Source: Rhynchospora pubera
Taxonomy: Eukaryota > Streptophyta > Magnoliopsida > Poales > Cyperaceae
Length of the DNA: 64,000 nucleotides
Assembly (NCBI GenBank): GCA_028095005.1
Contig: JAMFTS010000072.1
Coordinates: 33,921 to 97,920, forward strand
Direction: 5' to 3'
This document shows positions 8,113-15,511 of this stretch, piece by piece. Under the pieces are notes generated by a model, which had not been told where the DNA came from, made no database searches, and saw only the letters and a program-made list of their open reading frames with translations. How positions within the stretch are numbered: position 1 is the first letter of the stretch; each line of letters starts with the position of its first letter. The position numbers and the translations under genes were made by a program.

Positions 8113-9662
8113 TAGAACGGCACATCATCTTCAATGTGAGCACGAACAGCATCCAGGAGAACCTGCTGAACATCAGGCTCGAGGAAGTCGGCGCTCGCCA
8201 TACGGTACGCAGTCAGCAGATCGAACCAACGTGACGCACGCGCTACCTTCAGTTGTGGACGGATCGCCCAGGTGATAGGCAGCGTGTCGTTACTACACAA
8301 TGCTCGAATGTCAACAGCAATGCTCATAATAGAGTTCATCGTTGACTCCGAGATGTCGTACCCGTCATGCTTACAACGTGCAGTAATAATCTCACGCTCA
8401 AGCTGCGGCGAGGGAAGCTCGACATACATGTGCATAAGTCGGTTCGCGTCGGCGTCACTGATCATGTTAGCGCCAACATTCTTAGCATCCCAAGCAGGGT
8501 TCATCGCCATGATGAGGTACGTCTCGTTGTGACGCTGCACACGCTCGCCTGCGTTCATATCCAGCACCAACTGCTTACTGTTGTCAGTGAGCGGGCGAAG
8601 GAACTGCCACACGTCCGGCGGGCCAGTGTTAGGCTCGTCAACTACAATGACGCAAGGCTTACGCCACGCCTTAGTGAGGCGACCGTCAACCCAATAGGTG
8701 CCCTTCTCTTTAGAGAAATGCATCTTACCCGCCAGGTCTTCGAGCTCTGTGGAGCCGGTGATACTAAATCGCTCGAACGGCAGGCACATAAGCCAGGCCA
8801 TGTAGCGAGCAAACTCAGTCTTGCCAACACCGGCCTGGCCCCACATGCCAGGCGTCTCGTCAAGCTCGTTCCACAGAACAGCTACCTTATAAGTAAAGTA
8901 CCCGTGGTCAACATAGTCCTCGGGGTGCTCGTCGTCGCCCGTGCGGGGAATCTTTGAGCGCTCTTCGTCGTCAAAGAAAGCAAGGTCGTAGATCGGCAGC
9001 ATAACAGACATCTCAGTCTTGGGGTCCTCGACTAGACGCCAGGCGCGAATGCCTCGCTCGCGCTCGTCGTCACTAACCTCACGATCGGTCTCGTACTCGA
9101 TCGGGTCAACAAAGGCTGCCTTGCTCTTGAAGTAATCCTTAGTCGGATCACCTGTCTGTGCGTCGTCGATATACTCGGGCAGCATCATAATGCCGGAGAC
9201 GTGATCGAGGACGCCACCCAGCGAACGATCCTCACACTCGCGAGCAGTGTACGCGTATCGGTTAGACGGAACCAGGCGACCCTTGGCGGCACAGAATCCT
9301 GCTGGCCAACCAAGCTCGTCTAGCACAACATCTTCGCGCACAAAGTTTTTGCACATGTTGCAGCTGGTGCAGGAAGAATCAACTTCCAACTCCGGTGGCT
9401 TGCGCCGCTCTGGCATAGGCAGCGCAACGCTGAAAGTGGCTGTCTTGTAGTCAACAGACGCCGGACGATCCTCGCCATAGGTAGGACAATTCTTGGCAAT
9501 CGTCTGTGCAATCTTCTCGCGCTTGACAGACTTGGTGGTCACGTTGCCAATCGGCTTGCCGTAACGAGCGCAAACCGGAACACCAAAGCTCTTGTTAAAA
9601 AAGCTCACAGACTCTTCGCGGGTAAGCAGGCTGGGGCAGTTAAGGCATGAACGAACGTTCAC
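8112..9662 (-). CDS. MoxR/CobS-like AAA+ ATPase with Cys-rich N-terminus
   Basis: A 516-residue protein. The C-terminal 270 residues form a MoxR/CobS-type AAA+ module: Walker A GQAGVGKT (275-282), Walker B with Asp342-Glu343 (IVVDEPN), and a sensor Asn at 388 (MAMNPAWD). The N-terminal 150 residues contain about nine cysteines (6, 9, 31, 59, 98, 101, 104, 124, 143), which could bind zinc or an iron-sulfur cluster; this extension is unusual for MoxR proteins. The ATPase and the CobT-like VWA protein (4613-6997) are in one operon and probably form a chaperone-like complex. The GTG start follows AGGAG at six bases. Confidence 0.88.
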   Translation of the reverse strand: MNVRSCLNCPSLLTREESVSFFNKSFGVPVCARYGKPIGNVTTKSVKREKIAQTIAKNCPTYGEDRPASVDYKTATFSVALPMPERRKPPELEVDSSCTSCNMCKNFVREDVVLDELGWPAGFCAAKGRLVPSNRYAYTARECEDRSLGGVLDHVSGIMMLPEYIDDAQTGDPTKDYFKSKAAFVDPIEYETDREVSDDERERGIRAWRLVEDPKTEMSVMLPIYDLAFFDDEERSKIPRTGDDEHPEDYVDHGYFTYKVAVLWNELDETPGMWGQAGVGKTEFARYMAWLMCLPFERFSITGSTELEDLAGKMHFSKEKGTYWVDGRLTKAWRKPCVIVVDEPNTGPPDVWQFLRPLTDNSKQLVLDMNAGERVQRHNETYLIMAMNPAWDAKNVGANMISDADANRLMHMYVELPSPQLEREIITARCKHDGYDISESTMNSIMSIAVDIRALCSNDTLPITWAIRPQLKVARASRWFDLLTAYRMASADFLEPDVQQVLLDAVRAHIEDDVPF

Positions 9663-9674
9663 AGTCTGCTCCTA

Positions 9675-10205
9675 TCAGGTTAAAAGTCGGGTAGAAATCA
9701 TGCGGGTGGGGCGGTGACTTTTGGCTGCATGCTTTTCGCACAGCTCAATATACGTATTAGTCTGAATCTGCCAACGAACGGCAGGCTCCTTGCAAACGAA
9801 ACAGATCGGGTCGGCGCGCTGCAGTCGCCAATAAATAGCAGCATTCTCAGCAGCCATTTCATCGACAACGTAACGCCACTCGGCGGTATGCTTGCGCAGC
9901 TCGCGACGAGCGCGAGGCAGCTGCATAGCATACTCTGAATGCACGACGCCGCTGTGAACCTCGACGCTAACCAGCTGATCTTGAAATACGCCTGCCGCAT
10001 TCATCATAGCGTAGTCAGCCGGAGCCCAGGTATTGTCGTTGAGATGCTCGACCTGAAAGAACGGCCCAAGCCTAGTGACGCGATACTCGCCATGCTCACT
10101 GACACGGCCCTGCTTGGGGTGATTGTCAACAAACACAGCCAAGTACGGGTCCTCGGGCGTGAGCTGGGATCGAGGGTCAATGACCTCGACCTTGGTGATT
10201 GTCAT
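9675..10205 (-). CDS. Hypothetical protein with C-terminal zinc ribbon
   Basis: A 176-residue protein with a beta-rich N-terminal half and a C-terminal metal site (CFVC near 137, then Cys and His around residues 155-160). It lies directly upstream of the ATPase gene with a 12-base gap, so it may belong to the same complex or pathway; that is inference. No family recognised. Confidence 0.7.
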   Translation of the reverse strand: MTITKVEVIDPRSQLTPEDPYLAVFVDNHPKQGRVSEHGEYRVTRLGPFFQVEHLNDNTWAPADYAMMNAAGVFQDQLVSVEVHSGVVHSEYAMQLPRARRELRKHTAEWRYVVDEMAAENAAIYWRLQRADPICFVCKEPAVRWQIQTNTYIELCEKHAAKSHRPTRMISTRLLT

Positions 10206-10220
10206 TAGGAAACTCTCCGT

Positions 10221-10361
10221 TCAGATGTTAGGCCATACCCACATGCAGGCTAGACCAAAGACGCCAAGGATAAAAAGCGTTGCCATGATAATCTTGATCG
10301 TGAGACTGACCGGCGGCTCCTCGTAAGTCGGGTAGTTGTCCCACTCGTTCTTGTAGGTCAT
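10221..10361 (-). CDS. Small single-pass membrane protein
   Basis: A 46-residue protein with an acidic, Tyr/Pro-rich N-terminus followed by one membrane segment of about 23 residues (ending LACMWVW). The N-terminus is probably cytoplasmic or exposed, the C-terminus short. The ATG overlaps the upstream TGA (ATGA). Too small for family assignment. Confidence 0.65.
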   Translation of the reverse strand: MTYKNEWDNYPTYEEPPVSLTIKIIMATLFILGVFGLACMWVWPNI

Positions 10362-10507
10362 TTGCACTTCTCGCATTCCTGGTCGTGTGTTGCGTCTGCA
10401 AGAGAAATCATCGTGTCGCCAAGGGCAGATTGATGAAGTAATGTATCATTTGACTTCAGCGCAATCGGGATATTAAGAGTAAAGCCACAGTCGTACTCTA
10501 CTGACAT
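10358..10507 (-). CDS. Small hypothetical protein
   Basis: A 49-residue mostly polar protein ending in CEKC; Cys7 and this pair could bind a metal. The ATG lies 5 bases after the stop of the secreted-protein gene, and its own stop overlaps the next start. Unknown function. Confidence 0.6.
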   Translation of the reverse strand: MSVEYDCGFTLNIPIALKSNDTLLHQSALGDTMISLADATHDQECEKCK

Positions 10508-10512
10508 ACTAG

Positions 10513-10920
10513 TCACTGGCCACCCCCGAGGCACTTTGCCTTGGCGGTGTCGTACGGAAGCTGGCTGTTGGCAATGGTCTGCACAGCGTCGAGGGTGCGG
10601 GTCTGAATCTTGATAAGGTCACCGGAAACGTCGTTGAGGTCGTTGACGTACTTGCCTGCAATAGCGGCACGGGCAGCCGAGACTGCGTCGAGCTGAGATG
10701 ATGCTGCGGTGTCAATGTCGTTAGCAGCACGACGAATCTGATCGCCGTAGTAGACCATATCGCGGCACGCGGAAGGCGTCTTGGCTACAGTCTTAGTGAC
10801 AGTCTTGGTGACAATACGCGGCTTCGGGGGCGGGTCGTTAGCAAGGTCGTTGGCTGCAACAGAAACGCCCGAGAAGAAAAACACGATTGCAATGACGCAT
10901 GCAATAACAAACTTAAGCAT
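10513..10920 (-). CDS. Secreted or membrane-anchored protein
   Basis: A 135-residue protein with a clear N-terminal signal sequence: MLK, then about 18 hydrophobic residues, then an Ala-rich cleavage region near residue 23. The mature part begins with a Pro/Lys/Thr-rich spacer (VTKTVTKTV) and is helical, with two cysteines (about 52 and 130) that could form a disulfide. It may act at the cell envelope during infection (superinfection exclusion or lysis timing are options), but the sequence does not say which. Confidence 0.72.
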   Translation of the reverse strand: MLKFVIACVIAIVFFFSGVSVAANDLANDPPPKPRIVTKTVTKTVAKTPSACRDMVYYGDQIRRAANDIDTAASSQLDAVSAARAAIAGKYVNDLNDVSGDLIKIQTRTLDAVQTIANSQLPYDTAKAKCLGGGQ

Positions 10921-10946
10921 AACAGGCTCCCGTATCGAGTATGTAG

Positions 10947-11123
10947 TTACGTTATTCGGTTAGACACTAAGTCGTACATTACGCACGCCTCGGTCGGTTG
11001 CATCTCGCGTGAGATGAGTGTCTCGGTTAGACTCTTCCACCAGCCGTATCCAGCAGGTGGATTAGTCATACCCATCTCGACGTACGCCAACTCGGCGCAG
11101 TCGTATTCGGTAAGGTCAGCCAA
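10947..11123 (-). CDS. Small hypothetical protein
   Basis: A 58-residue acidic protein with a Trp/Tyr-rich middle (YGWWKSL). The TTG at 11123 overlaps the upstream gene by 8 bases and has AAGGG before it; an upstream extension is only the shadow of the neighbouring gene. Start is uncertain. Confidence 0.5.
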   Translation of the reverse strand: MADLTEYDCAELAYVEMGMTNPPAGYGWWKSLTETLISREMQPTEACVMYDLVSNRIT

Positions 11124-11850
11124 TGAACTCGCCCTTATCGTCGTTGACTCGGGTGATGATCTCAGGAAAGTGCTTCTCGCACTCGGGGCCAATGCCGTAG
11201 TAGCGTGAGCGCTGGTCGGTCAGCTCCTTGCCGCAACGGCAACAGACTCCAAGGGCGATACCGTAACGCATAGCCGAAGTCACAGGGTCACACACAGCCA
11301 GCGTGAGTGCGGCATCAATGCGCTGACCGCCGTTGTAGACGCCAACGTTGCCAGACGGCCAGATGATGCAACGAACGCTATAGCGCTCGGAGTGCTGAGT
11401 CTGAATGACGATCGCGCCCTTGCGGTTGCCGTAAGAGGGGCGAGAAATGCGAACAAACATAAGGTTGCCGTCAGACTCCGGATCGACGGCGTACCGGCCC
11501 GAGCGCGCTTGCTCCACCATTGCACGCGGAATACGAAACGGCCACGTAGAATCCAGGCCGGGCGGCGCAGTAACAGCCTGCTGCATCTGCACAGCCTTGC
11601 GGCGAGCCTCGTCACGCTTAACCTTGAGTGCGTCGATGTAGTCGCTGGCAACCTTGCGCGTAAGCTTAGCGGCGTAGGTCGTGTCGCCATTGAGGTCACG
11701 AATGTAATCAAGCTGACGCTCGGTGACCATTGGAACTGCGACGTTGGCGTCACCGTGAGCTCGGCACGCCAGAACCTCGGTGATAGTCCAGTGCTTGCGA
11801 TTGCAGCCGCTGCACTCTTGGGGGGCGCGAGACGAAGGTGTCGTGGTCAT
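11116..11850 (-). CDS. DUF6011-like zinc-binding protein
   Basis: A 244-residue protein. The N-terminus has a CSGC knuckle, the middle is an all-beta region, and the C-terminal 35 residues hold CCRCGKELTD followed by YYGIGPECEKHFP. That last pattern, two Cys pairs around a Gly-Ile-Gly-Pro turn, matches the DUF6011 zinc module common in actinophage proteins of unknown role. The ATG has a start-associated sequence (11857-11871) and its own promoter at 11897-11926. Confidence 0.78.
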   Translation of the reverse strand: MTTTPSSRAPQECSGCNRKHWTITEVLACRAHGDANVAVPMVTERQLDYIRDLNGDTTYAAKLTRKVASDYIDALKVKRDEARRKAVQMQQAVTAPPGLDSTWPFRIPRAMVEQARSGRYAVDPESDGNLMFVRISRPSYGNRKGAIVIQTQHSERYSVRCIIWPSGNVGVYNGGQRIDAALTLAVCDPVTSAMRYGIALGVCCRCGKELTDQRSRYYGIGPECEKHFPEIITRVNDDKGEFIG

Positions 11851-11896
11851 GTGTAACTCCTAATCGGATAAGGTGTAAACTATCGGCTATGTAGAC

Positions 11897-11926
11897 ATAC
11901 TATCATAGACTGCACAGGTAGTGCAA
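11897..11926 (-). promoter_or_regulatory. Promoter TTGCAC-N18-TAGTAT
   Basis: On the minus strand TTGCAC (11921-11926) and TAGTAT (11897-11902) are 18 bases apart and point into the gene starting at 11850. Spacing and position match the promoter series at 14-20 kb. Confidence 0.55.
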
Positions 11927-11927
11927 C

Positions 11928-12284
11928 CTACCAGAACTTGCGTCCAGGGTTAGCGCACATCGCTTCCCACTTAGACTTCTCGGCGTGCTCGCGTGGCGAC
12001 AAGCCAGGGTACGCACTGAAGTATTCGTCGGCGTCATACCAAGCGGTAATCGGCTTGTTGGGAATCCATCCGTCGAGAACGGTGCGCTTCCAGACGTAGA
12101 TCGTCACGCCGCGCTTGGTCACGCGAAAGTTACCGCGCGACTCATTGGCAACGGCTCGATTGACAACGAGCGTGATCGTGTCCTCAGTAACATTCAGCGA
12201 CTCGACAGACTCGAAGATACCGAGGCGAACGATCTTGCGCGTCATGCGCTTCACGTAGGCTAGCGCGTCAATGTCAGTTACCAT
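11928..12284 (-). CDS. Hypothetical protein
   Basis: A 118-residue protein with a beta-rich core (ITLVVNRAV, VTIYVWKRT) and a Trp/Tyr-rich C-terminal half. No motif recognised. The ATG follows a start-associated sequence at 12291. It is downstream of the tRNA-Asn and its hairpin, and no good promoter was seen in between, so read-through from the RNA genes is possible. Confidence 0.7.
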   Translation of the reverse strand: MVTDIDALAYVKRMTRKIVRLGIFESVESLNVTEDTITLVVNRAVANESRGNFRVTKRGVTIYVWKRTVLDGWIPNKPITAWYDADEYFSAYPGLSPREHAEKSKWEAMCANPGRKFW

Positions 12285-12316
12285 GAGTTACTCCTATCGG
12301 ATTACGTGTGGTTGAA

Positions 12317-12370
12317 GATGCAGGCAGGCCGACACACCGAGTCAGCAATGGATTAGAACCTGCCTGCATC
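12317..12370 (-). terminator. 12-bp hairpin directly after tRNA-Asn
   Basis: GATGCAGGCAGG (12317-12328) and its exact complement (12359-12370) form a 12-bp stem with a 30-base loop, starting two bases after the tRNA 3' end. It probably ends or protects the transcript carrying the structured RNA and the tRNA. There is no clear U tract, so it may be a processing signal rather than a terminator. Confidence 0.6.
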
Positions 12371-12372
12371 AG

Positions 12373-12445
12373 CTCCCCAGCCAGGACTCGAACCTGGAAC
12401 CAACTCCTTAACAGGGAGCCGCTCTGCCTATTGAGCTACTGGAGA
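12373..12445 (-). tRNA. tRNA-Asn (anticodon GTT)
   Basis: A complete 73-base cloverleaf on the minus strand: 7-bp acceptor stem (TCTCCAG with CTGGGGA), D arm with TAGCTCAATAGGCAGAGC, anticodon stem GCTCC/GGAGT around loop CTGTTAA (anticodon GTT), and T arm with GGTTCGAGTCC. The CCA end is not encoded. It is the only clear tRNA in the window and lies at the edge of the folded non-coding region. Confidence 0.95.
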
Positions 12446-13135
12446 TTGTAACGGTAACCAGGCGGTAGAATAAGTCCCTAGCGCCTCTATTTATCGTCTG
12501 TCGACTTCCTGGTCCTTACCGGATACTCGACCGCTACTAAAGATTAGAGACGCCTGACCCCGAGTGACTTGACCGATCAAATGCCGGGAGCATGGAGGCC
12601 AGGCGCCTTACTGCGGAATCCCCTGCTGGTTCATCCGTTAGCCGGAAGGGATAACCCCCGCCGGACCAGGGTAGCAGGTCAAACGTCTGACCACCTGGTT
12701 ATATCAAATGGAGAACAGAATGGGCTGACCTTCCTCAGCCTGCACGCTGCATTTCTACGTAGCACTCTGTTCCCGTCTGCGGCGTCGGCGTACCAAACCG
12801 ACCTTACCATACGGACCTGGTACTACGGTCCTCCGGCATGAAACCCAGCGTATGTGTGGGCTGTAAACTACCGCACCCTGTTTGTTGTCTCCAGTCACTG
12901 GCCGCTAAACCAATGACCGTTTCGGAGTTATCAGCTCTCCGCTCACCCGGTAGGCGGGTTGGCCAGGCCACGTTTCCCCCATAGCAGCTCGAAGCTGTAG
13001 GGACCTACCGACGCACTAGGCTTAAGAGTACTGTTTATCCTGGCCTAGTCCAGTCGTTGCGCAGGCTAGACGGGGAACGTTATTCCGTCGACTTAGCCTA
13101 ACCTCACCGGATTGCACACCGGACGCTCGGTTAGG
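12446..13135 (-). ncRNA. Candidate large structured RNA beside tRNA-Asn
   Basis: About 690 bases with no convincing gene on either strand but many strong helices. Local ones: 13097-13103 with 13129-13135 (7 bp), 12985-12997, 12923-12941, 12723-12740 and 12677-12692. Long-range ones: 12663-12670 with 12508-12515 (8 bp), 12597-12605 with 12551-12559 (9 bp, one G-U), 12713-12719 with 12766-12772 (7 bp), and 12948-12954 with 13004-13010 (7 bp). Size, density of helices and position next to a phage tRNA recall the GOLLD and ROOL giant RNAs. The class is not proven. Minus strand is inferred from the tRNA and flanking genes. A possible promoter, TTGACA-N16-TACCTA, lies at 13132-13159; it would start the RNA inside the first helix, so processing from a longer transcript is also possible. 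Confidence 0.6.
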
Positions 13136-13269
13136 TACCTGCTGCTATTCAGTTGTCAAGAACCGGGCACCTGTTTATGTCGGCGAGGTTGTTTAAGTTG
13201 CGTGCCGGTTCACGCAACCCCGGCGGCGATGCTCCATCACAGCGCGATGCCGATAGCGCTGGTCATGCA

Positions 13270-13309
13270 ACCGGCCCGCACACGTATGGTGACACGCATG
13301 CGGGCCGGT
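13270..13309 (-). terminator. Strong GC hairpin after the 13.3-14.2 kb gene
   Basis: An 11-bp perfect stem (ACCGGCCCGCA at 13270-13280 with its complement at 13299-13309) lies 23 bases after the stop at 13333. It probably separates that gene from the structured RNA region, or forms the 5' boundary element of the RNA. No U tract follows. Confidence 0.55.
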
Positions 13310-13332
13310 GTCAAACACTAGCCTGGTGTGCC

Positions 13333-14238
13333 TTAGAGCTTGCGGGCACCCTTGGGCTGGTTGTCGGTCTTGGCGACCGCCTCGACACCCGGAACCGTGG
13401 TCGGCTTGCCGGAGGTCGGGAACAGGCGGGCCGAGACGGCACCCTGGCTGGGCTTGTCGTTGCCGTACTCCTCGGAGGTGTGGCTGGCGATCTGCGCCAC
13501 GGTGAGGAACTCGCCGGACTTGAGGTCGGCGAAGGCGGACACGATGTGCGCGGCGATGTCGCGGCGGACACCGGACCCACCCGAGGCGCGGCCACCACCC
13601 GACGCCTTGCCGGCGGCGAGCTTGAACGCGGTGCGGACGACCGGCGAGACCTCGGGAGCGTCGGGCTTGTCCTCACCCTCGGGAACCTCGGTGTCGAGCC
13701 ACTCACGGTACGACTCGACCTGCTCGGACAGGCTGTCGGCGAGCTCGCTGGCCTCGGTGTCAGCCTCGTCGAACTCGACGCCGTCGGGCACGTTGGAGGT
13801 GACCATCGACACCGCGAGGCGGTGCGCGGCGAGCTTGTTGACGTACGCGCCCTTGGGGTCCACCGGCTTGCGCTCGGACGGCGTGCGGGTACCGGCGGAC
13901 AGGTTGTCCTGGATCACGCTGATCGCACGCGCCATGATCGCGTCGGGCGTGGTCTTGCGGATCGCCTCGATGAGCTGGGTGTTCAGCCAGCTCTTGGCGG
14001 CGTTCTTGGCCTTGACGCTGTCGAGCTCGCGGTACGCGACGTTGACCGGCTCGATCGCGGCGAGGGGCAGCTCGCCGGTCGAGGTGTCGCGCTCCTCGGT
14101 CGCGGTGTTGACGGCCTGCTGGAAGGCGTCGAGGTTGATCTCGACAGCCTCGGTCGCAGCCTCGGCGGTCTCGGCGGACTGCGAGGGGGTGGCCTCGGTC
14201 TCGGTGGCCTCGGCCTGCTTCTTGGTGTTGCGCGCCAT
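13333..14238 (-). CDS. Hypothetical protein, highly expressed, winged-helix-like C-terminus
   Basis: A 301-residue protein. The first 30 residues are an Ala/Thr/Glu-rich tail, followed by helices, a Gly/Ser-rich linker near residue 215 (SGGGRASGGSG) and a C-terminal 60 residues that read like a winged helix (RRDIAAHIVSAFADL, TVAQIASHTSEEYG, GAVSARLF). A DNA- or RNA-binding role is plausible but not shown. Codons end almost always in G or C, more than in the virion genes. The ATG at 14238 follows AAGGAG, and a near-perfect promoter (14297-14325) lies 60 bases upstream, so it is probably abundant. The extension upstream to 14328 crosses that promoter and is rejected. Confidence 0.8.
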   Translation of the reverse strand: MARNTKKQAEATETEATPSQSAETAEAATEAVEINLDAFQQAVNTATEERDTSTGELPLAAIEPVNVAYRELDSVKAKNAAKSWLNTQLIEAIRKTTPDAIMARAISVIQDNLSAGTRTPSERKPVDPKGAYVNKLAAHRLAVSMVTSNVPDGVEFDEADTEASELADSLSEQVESYREWLDTEVPEGEDKPDAPEVSPVVRTAFKLAAGKASGGGRASGGSGVRRDIAAHIVSAFADLKSGEFLTVAQIASHTSEEYGNDKPSQGAVSARLFPTSGKPTTVPGVEAVAKTDNQPKGARKL

Positions 14239-14296
14239 GATGTTCTCCTTGAGTGTGTTGGGTCGGCGTTGCGACGTATCGTCGCGTTGTGGTGTA

Positions 14297-14325
14297 ACAG
14301 TATCTTGTATTGACGGGTATGTCAA
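14297..14325 (-). promoter_or_regulatory. Promoter TTGACA-N17-TACTGT
   Basis: TTGACA at 14320-14325 and TACTGT at 14297-14302 on the minus strand, spacing 17. Consensus -35 box. It serves the gene starting at 14238. Confidence 0.8.
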
Positions 14326-14431
14326 CAACTTTTCGGACTAGGTGCAAATCACAAGTCCCGGACGACTATCGGAGCCGCCGTAGCCATATCGGCTCGGTGT
14401 TAGGTTCGGGTTTCCCCTCGCCAACACCGCC

Positions 14432-14460
14432 AGCCTATCACGAATAGACTGGCGATGCAA
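14432..14460 (-). promoter_or_regulatory. Promoter TTGCAT-N17-TAGGCT with dyad
   Basis: TTGCAT (14455-14460) and TAGGCT (14432-14437), spacing 17, overlapped by the dyad CGCCAGTC/GGCTGGCG. It leads into about 100 bases without a reading frame that can fold into several hairpins (GAGCCG/CGGCTC and GGACT/AGTCC), so it may make a short leader RNA before the next promoter. Confidence 0.7.
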
Positions 14461-14463
14461 GCG

Positions 14464-14889
14464 CTAGGAACGGATTACGGTGACGGTTCTACCGTACTTC
14501 AAGGAACGGTGTGATGGAACAATGTCTCCGCGCCGAGTTGGTTCAACAGAAAGAAACACCGTTCCATTGAACTTTCGCACTTGAATCTTGGTGACGCGAG
14601 CAGGCTTGCCGTCATGCCAATCTTTGAATACGTCACCGATTCGCACCTCTTCAGTTTGAACCGCAGTTGGCGTAACGGGCTCGACGTAGATAACCTGGTT
14701 GCGCTCCAAGGTCACGTCAACCAGGTTTGGCGTCATGTTCTCTCGGTTGCCGATACCGTAGGCGCAGGCCGAGTCAACAGCAGTCAGATATACGCCATAC
14801 TCGGTCTCGACCTGGTAGCGCGGATTGCCGTTGCGTGACGACTCGCGACGCTCGACACTGAGGATTCTTGTTCGGATTGTTGTCGCCAT
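14464..14889 (-). CDS. Hypothetical protein, beta-rich
   Basis: A 141-residue protein predicted to be mostly beta strands (for example TRILSVERRES, NQVIYVEPV, TKIQVRKFNGTVFLSVEP). It could be a small barrel or Tudor/OB-like fold; no catalytic motif is visible. It lies two bases after the upstream gene, and they share one promoter (15151-15179). Confidence 0.7.
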   Translation of the reverse strand: MATTIRTRILSVERRESSRNGNPRYQVETEYGVYLTAVDSACAYGIGNRENMTPNLVDVTLERNQVIYVEPVTPTAVQTEEVRIGDVFKDWHDGKPARVTKIQVRKFNGTVFLSVEPTRRGDIVPSHRSLKYGRTVTVIRS

Positions 14890-14891
14890 TC

Positions 14892-15095
14892 TTACTCCTT
14901 TACGAACAGCGGCTGGCCATTGACTCGACCGTATTCTTCTGCAGCCGAGTCCGAAAGGCTGGCCTCATCGAGCGCCTCGCTGTCGGCCTGGGTAGGCAGG
15001 CGAACGAATACCAGGTTGGTGCCGAGCACGGTTCCGGTATCCAGGTCAATCACTGCGGAATCTTCGCGCTTGAAGTCTCGAACGTCAATCATCAT
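14892..15095 (-). CDS. Small acidic hypothetical protein
   Basis: A 67-residue acidic protein with a short strand-rich first half (VIDLDTGTVLGTNLVFV) and an acidic helix near the end. The first of two adjacent ATGs at 15095 follows a start-associated sequence (15103-15116). Unknown function. Confidence 0.7.
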   Translation of the reverse strand: MMIDVRDFKREDSAVIDLDTGTVLGTNLVFVRLPTQADSEALDEASLSDSAAEEYGRVNGQPLFVKE

Positions 15096-15150
15096 TGTGT
15101 TACTCCTATCGGATTGAGTGTTGTTAGTTGATCCTGTTGCCAACGCGACC

Positions 15151-15179
15151 AGTCTAGCATAACTAGACTGATCACGCAA
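15151..15179 (-). promoter_or_regulatory. Promoter TTGCGT-N17-TAGACT with dyad
   Basis: TTGCGT (15174-15179) and TAGACT (15151-15156), spacing 17, within the dyad CAGTCTAG/CTAGACTG. Drives the genes at 14.46-15.1 kb. Confidence 0.75.
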
Positions 15180-15207
15180 GCCCTAGGCTCTAGTTTCTCC
15201 GTGCGGA

Positions 15208-15345
15208 TCATTGCTCGTCCCTGCGCTTCACGTAGCCAGCATTAGCTTCGCTAGACTTTCTGGTCTGGCCAATCCACGCATTCCCGCCTAGCCAGGTGGG
15301 CGCTGCTTCCCGCCGGGGGTCTTGACTGTATTCAGTTCTCCACAA
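15208..15345 (-). CDS. Small basic hypothetical protein
   Basis: A 45-residue protein with a TTG start, rich in Arg, Trp and Gly (APTWLGGNAWIGQTR). It overlaps the end of the broken mini-gene at 15332-15433 by 14 bases, as coupled genes do here. The composition looks like a real protein, but the start codon is weak and no ribosome binding site is strong. Confidence 0.45.
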   Translation of the reverse strand: MWRTEYSQDPRREAAPTWLGGNAWIGQTRKSSEANAGYVKRRDEQ

Positions 15346-15433
15346 TGTATTCAATCTCAAGTATGGCAGTTTGGGATGCTAGCCCGTAAGATGCCGCTGC
15401 GGGACTTGATATCTCGTATAGGCGAACCTACAT
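15332..15433 (-). pseudogene. Mini-gene with amber stop as second codon
   Basis: Downstream of promoter 15480-15508, an ATG at 15433 (with AAAGGA upstream) is followed at once by TAG and then by 31 protein-like codons (VRLYEISSPAAAS...) before a TGA. No other start codon exists in this frame. Either codon 2 mutated to amber, or the amber is read through, or ATG-TAG is a minimal regulatory frame. The protein-like character of the rest is my judgement. Confidence 0.35.
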
Positions 15434-15479
15434 CGCACTCACTTCCTTTCCACTTATGCCCTCGATGGGGATAACACCG

Positions 15480-15508
15480 AGTCTAGCACAAGTCTAGGCT
15501 CGATGCAA
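15480..15508 (-). promoter_or_regulatory. Promoter TTGCAT-N17-TAGACT with dyad
   Basis: TTGCAT (15503-15508) and TAGACT (15480-15485), spacing 17, inside the dyad GAGCCTAG/CTAGACTC. It reads toward the amber mini-gene and the 45-residue frame at 15208. Confidence 0.75.
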
Positions 15509-15511
15509 TCT

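Noticed and set aside
12446..13332. Additional tRNAs inside the folded region
   Set aside because: A few GGTTC-like strings occur, but no complete cloverleaf was found.
13153..14341. Long plus-strand reading frames of 386 and 333 codons
   Set aside because: They lie opposite the minus-strand gene 13333-14238, which has a promoter, ribosome site and natural composition. The G/C-rich third positions of that gene keep the opposite frames open.
14341..14430. Possible second tRNA
   Set aside because: Hairpins exist but no T arm, anticodon arm or acceptor stem could be fitted.
15092..15210. Short frame starting ATG at 15209, overlapping the stop of the 45-residue gene
   Set aside because: It runs through the promoter at 15151-15179 up to the next start; a promoter and coding use of the same bases is unlikely here.
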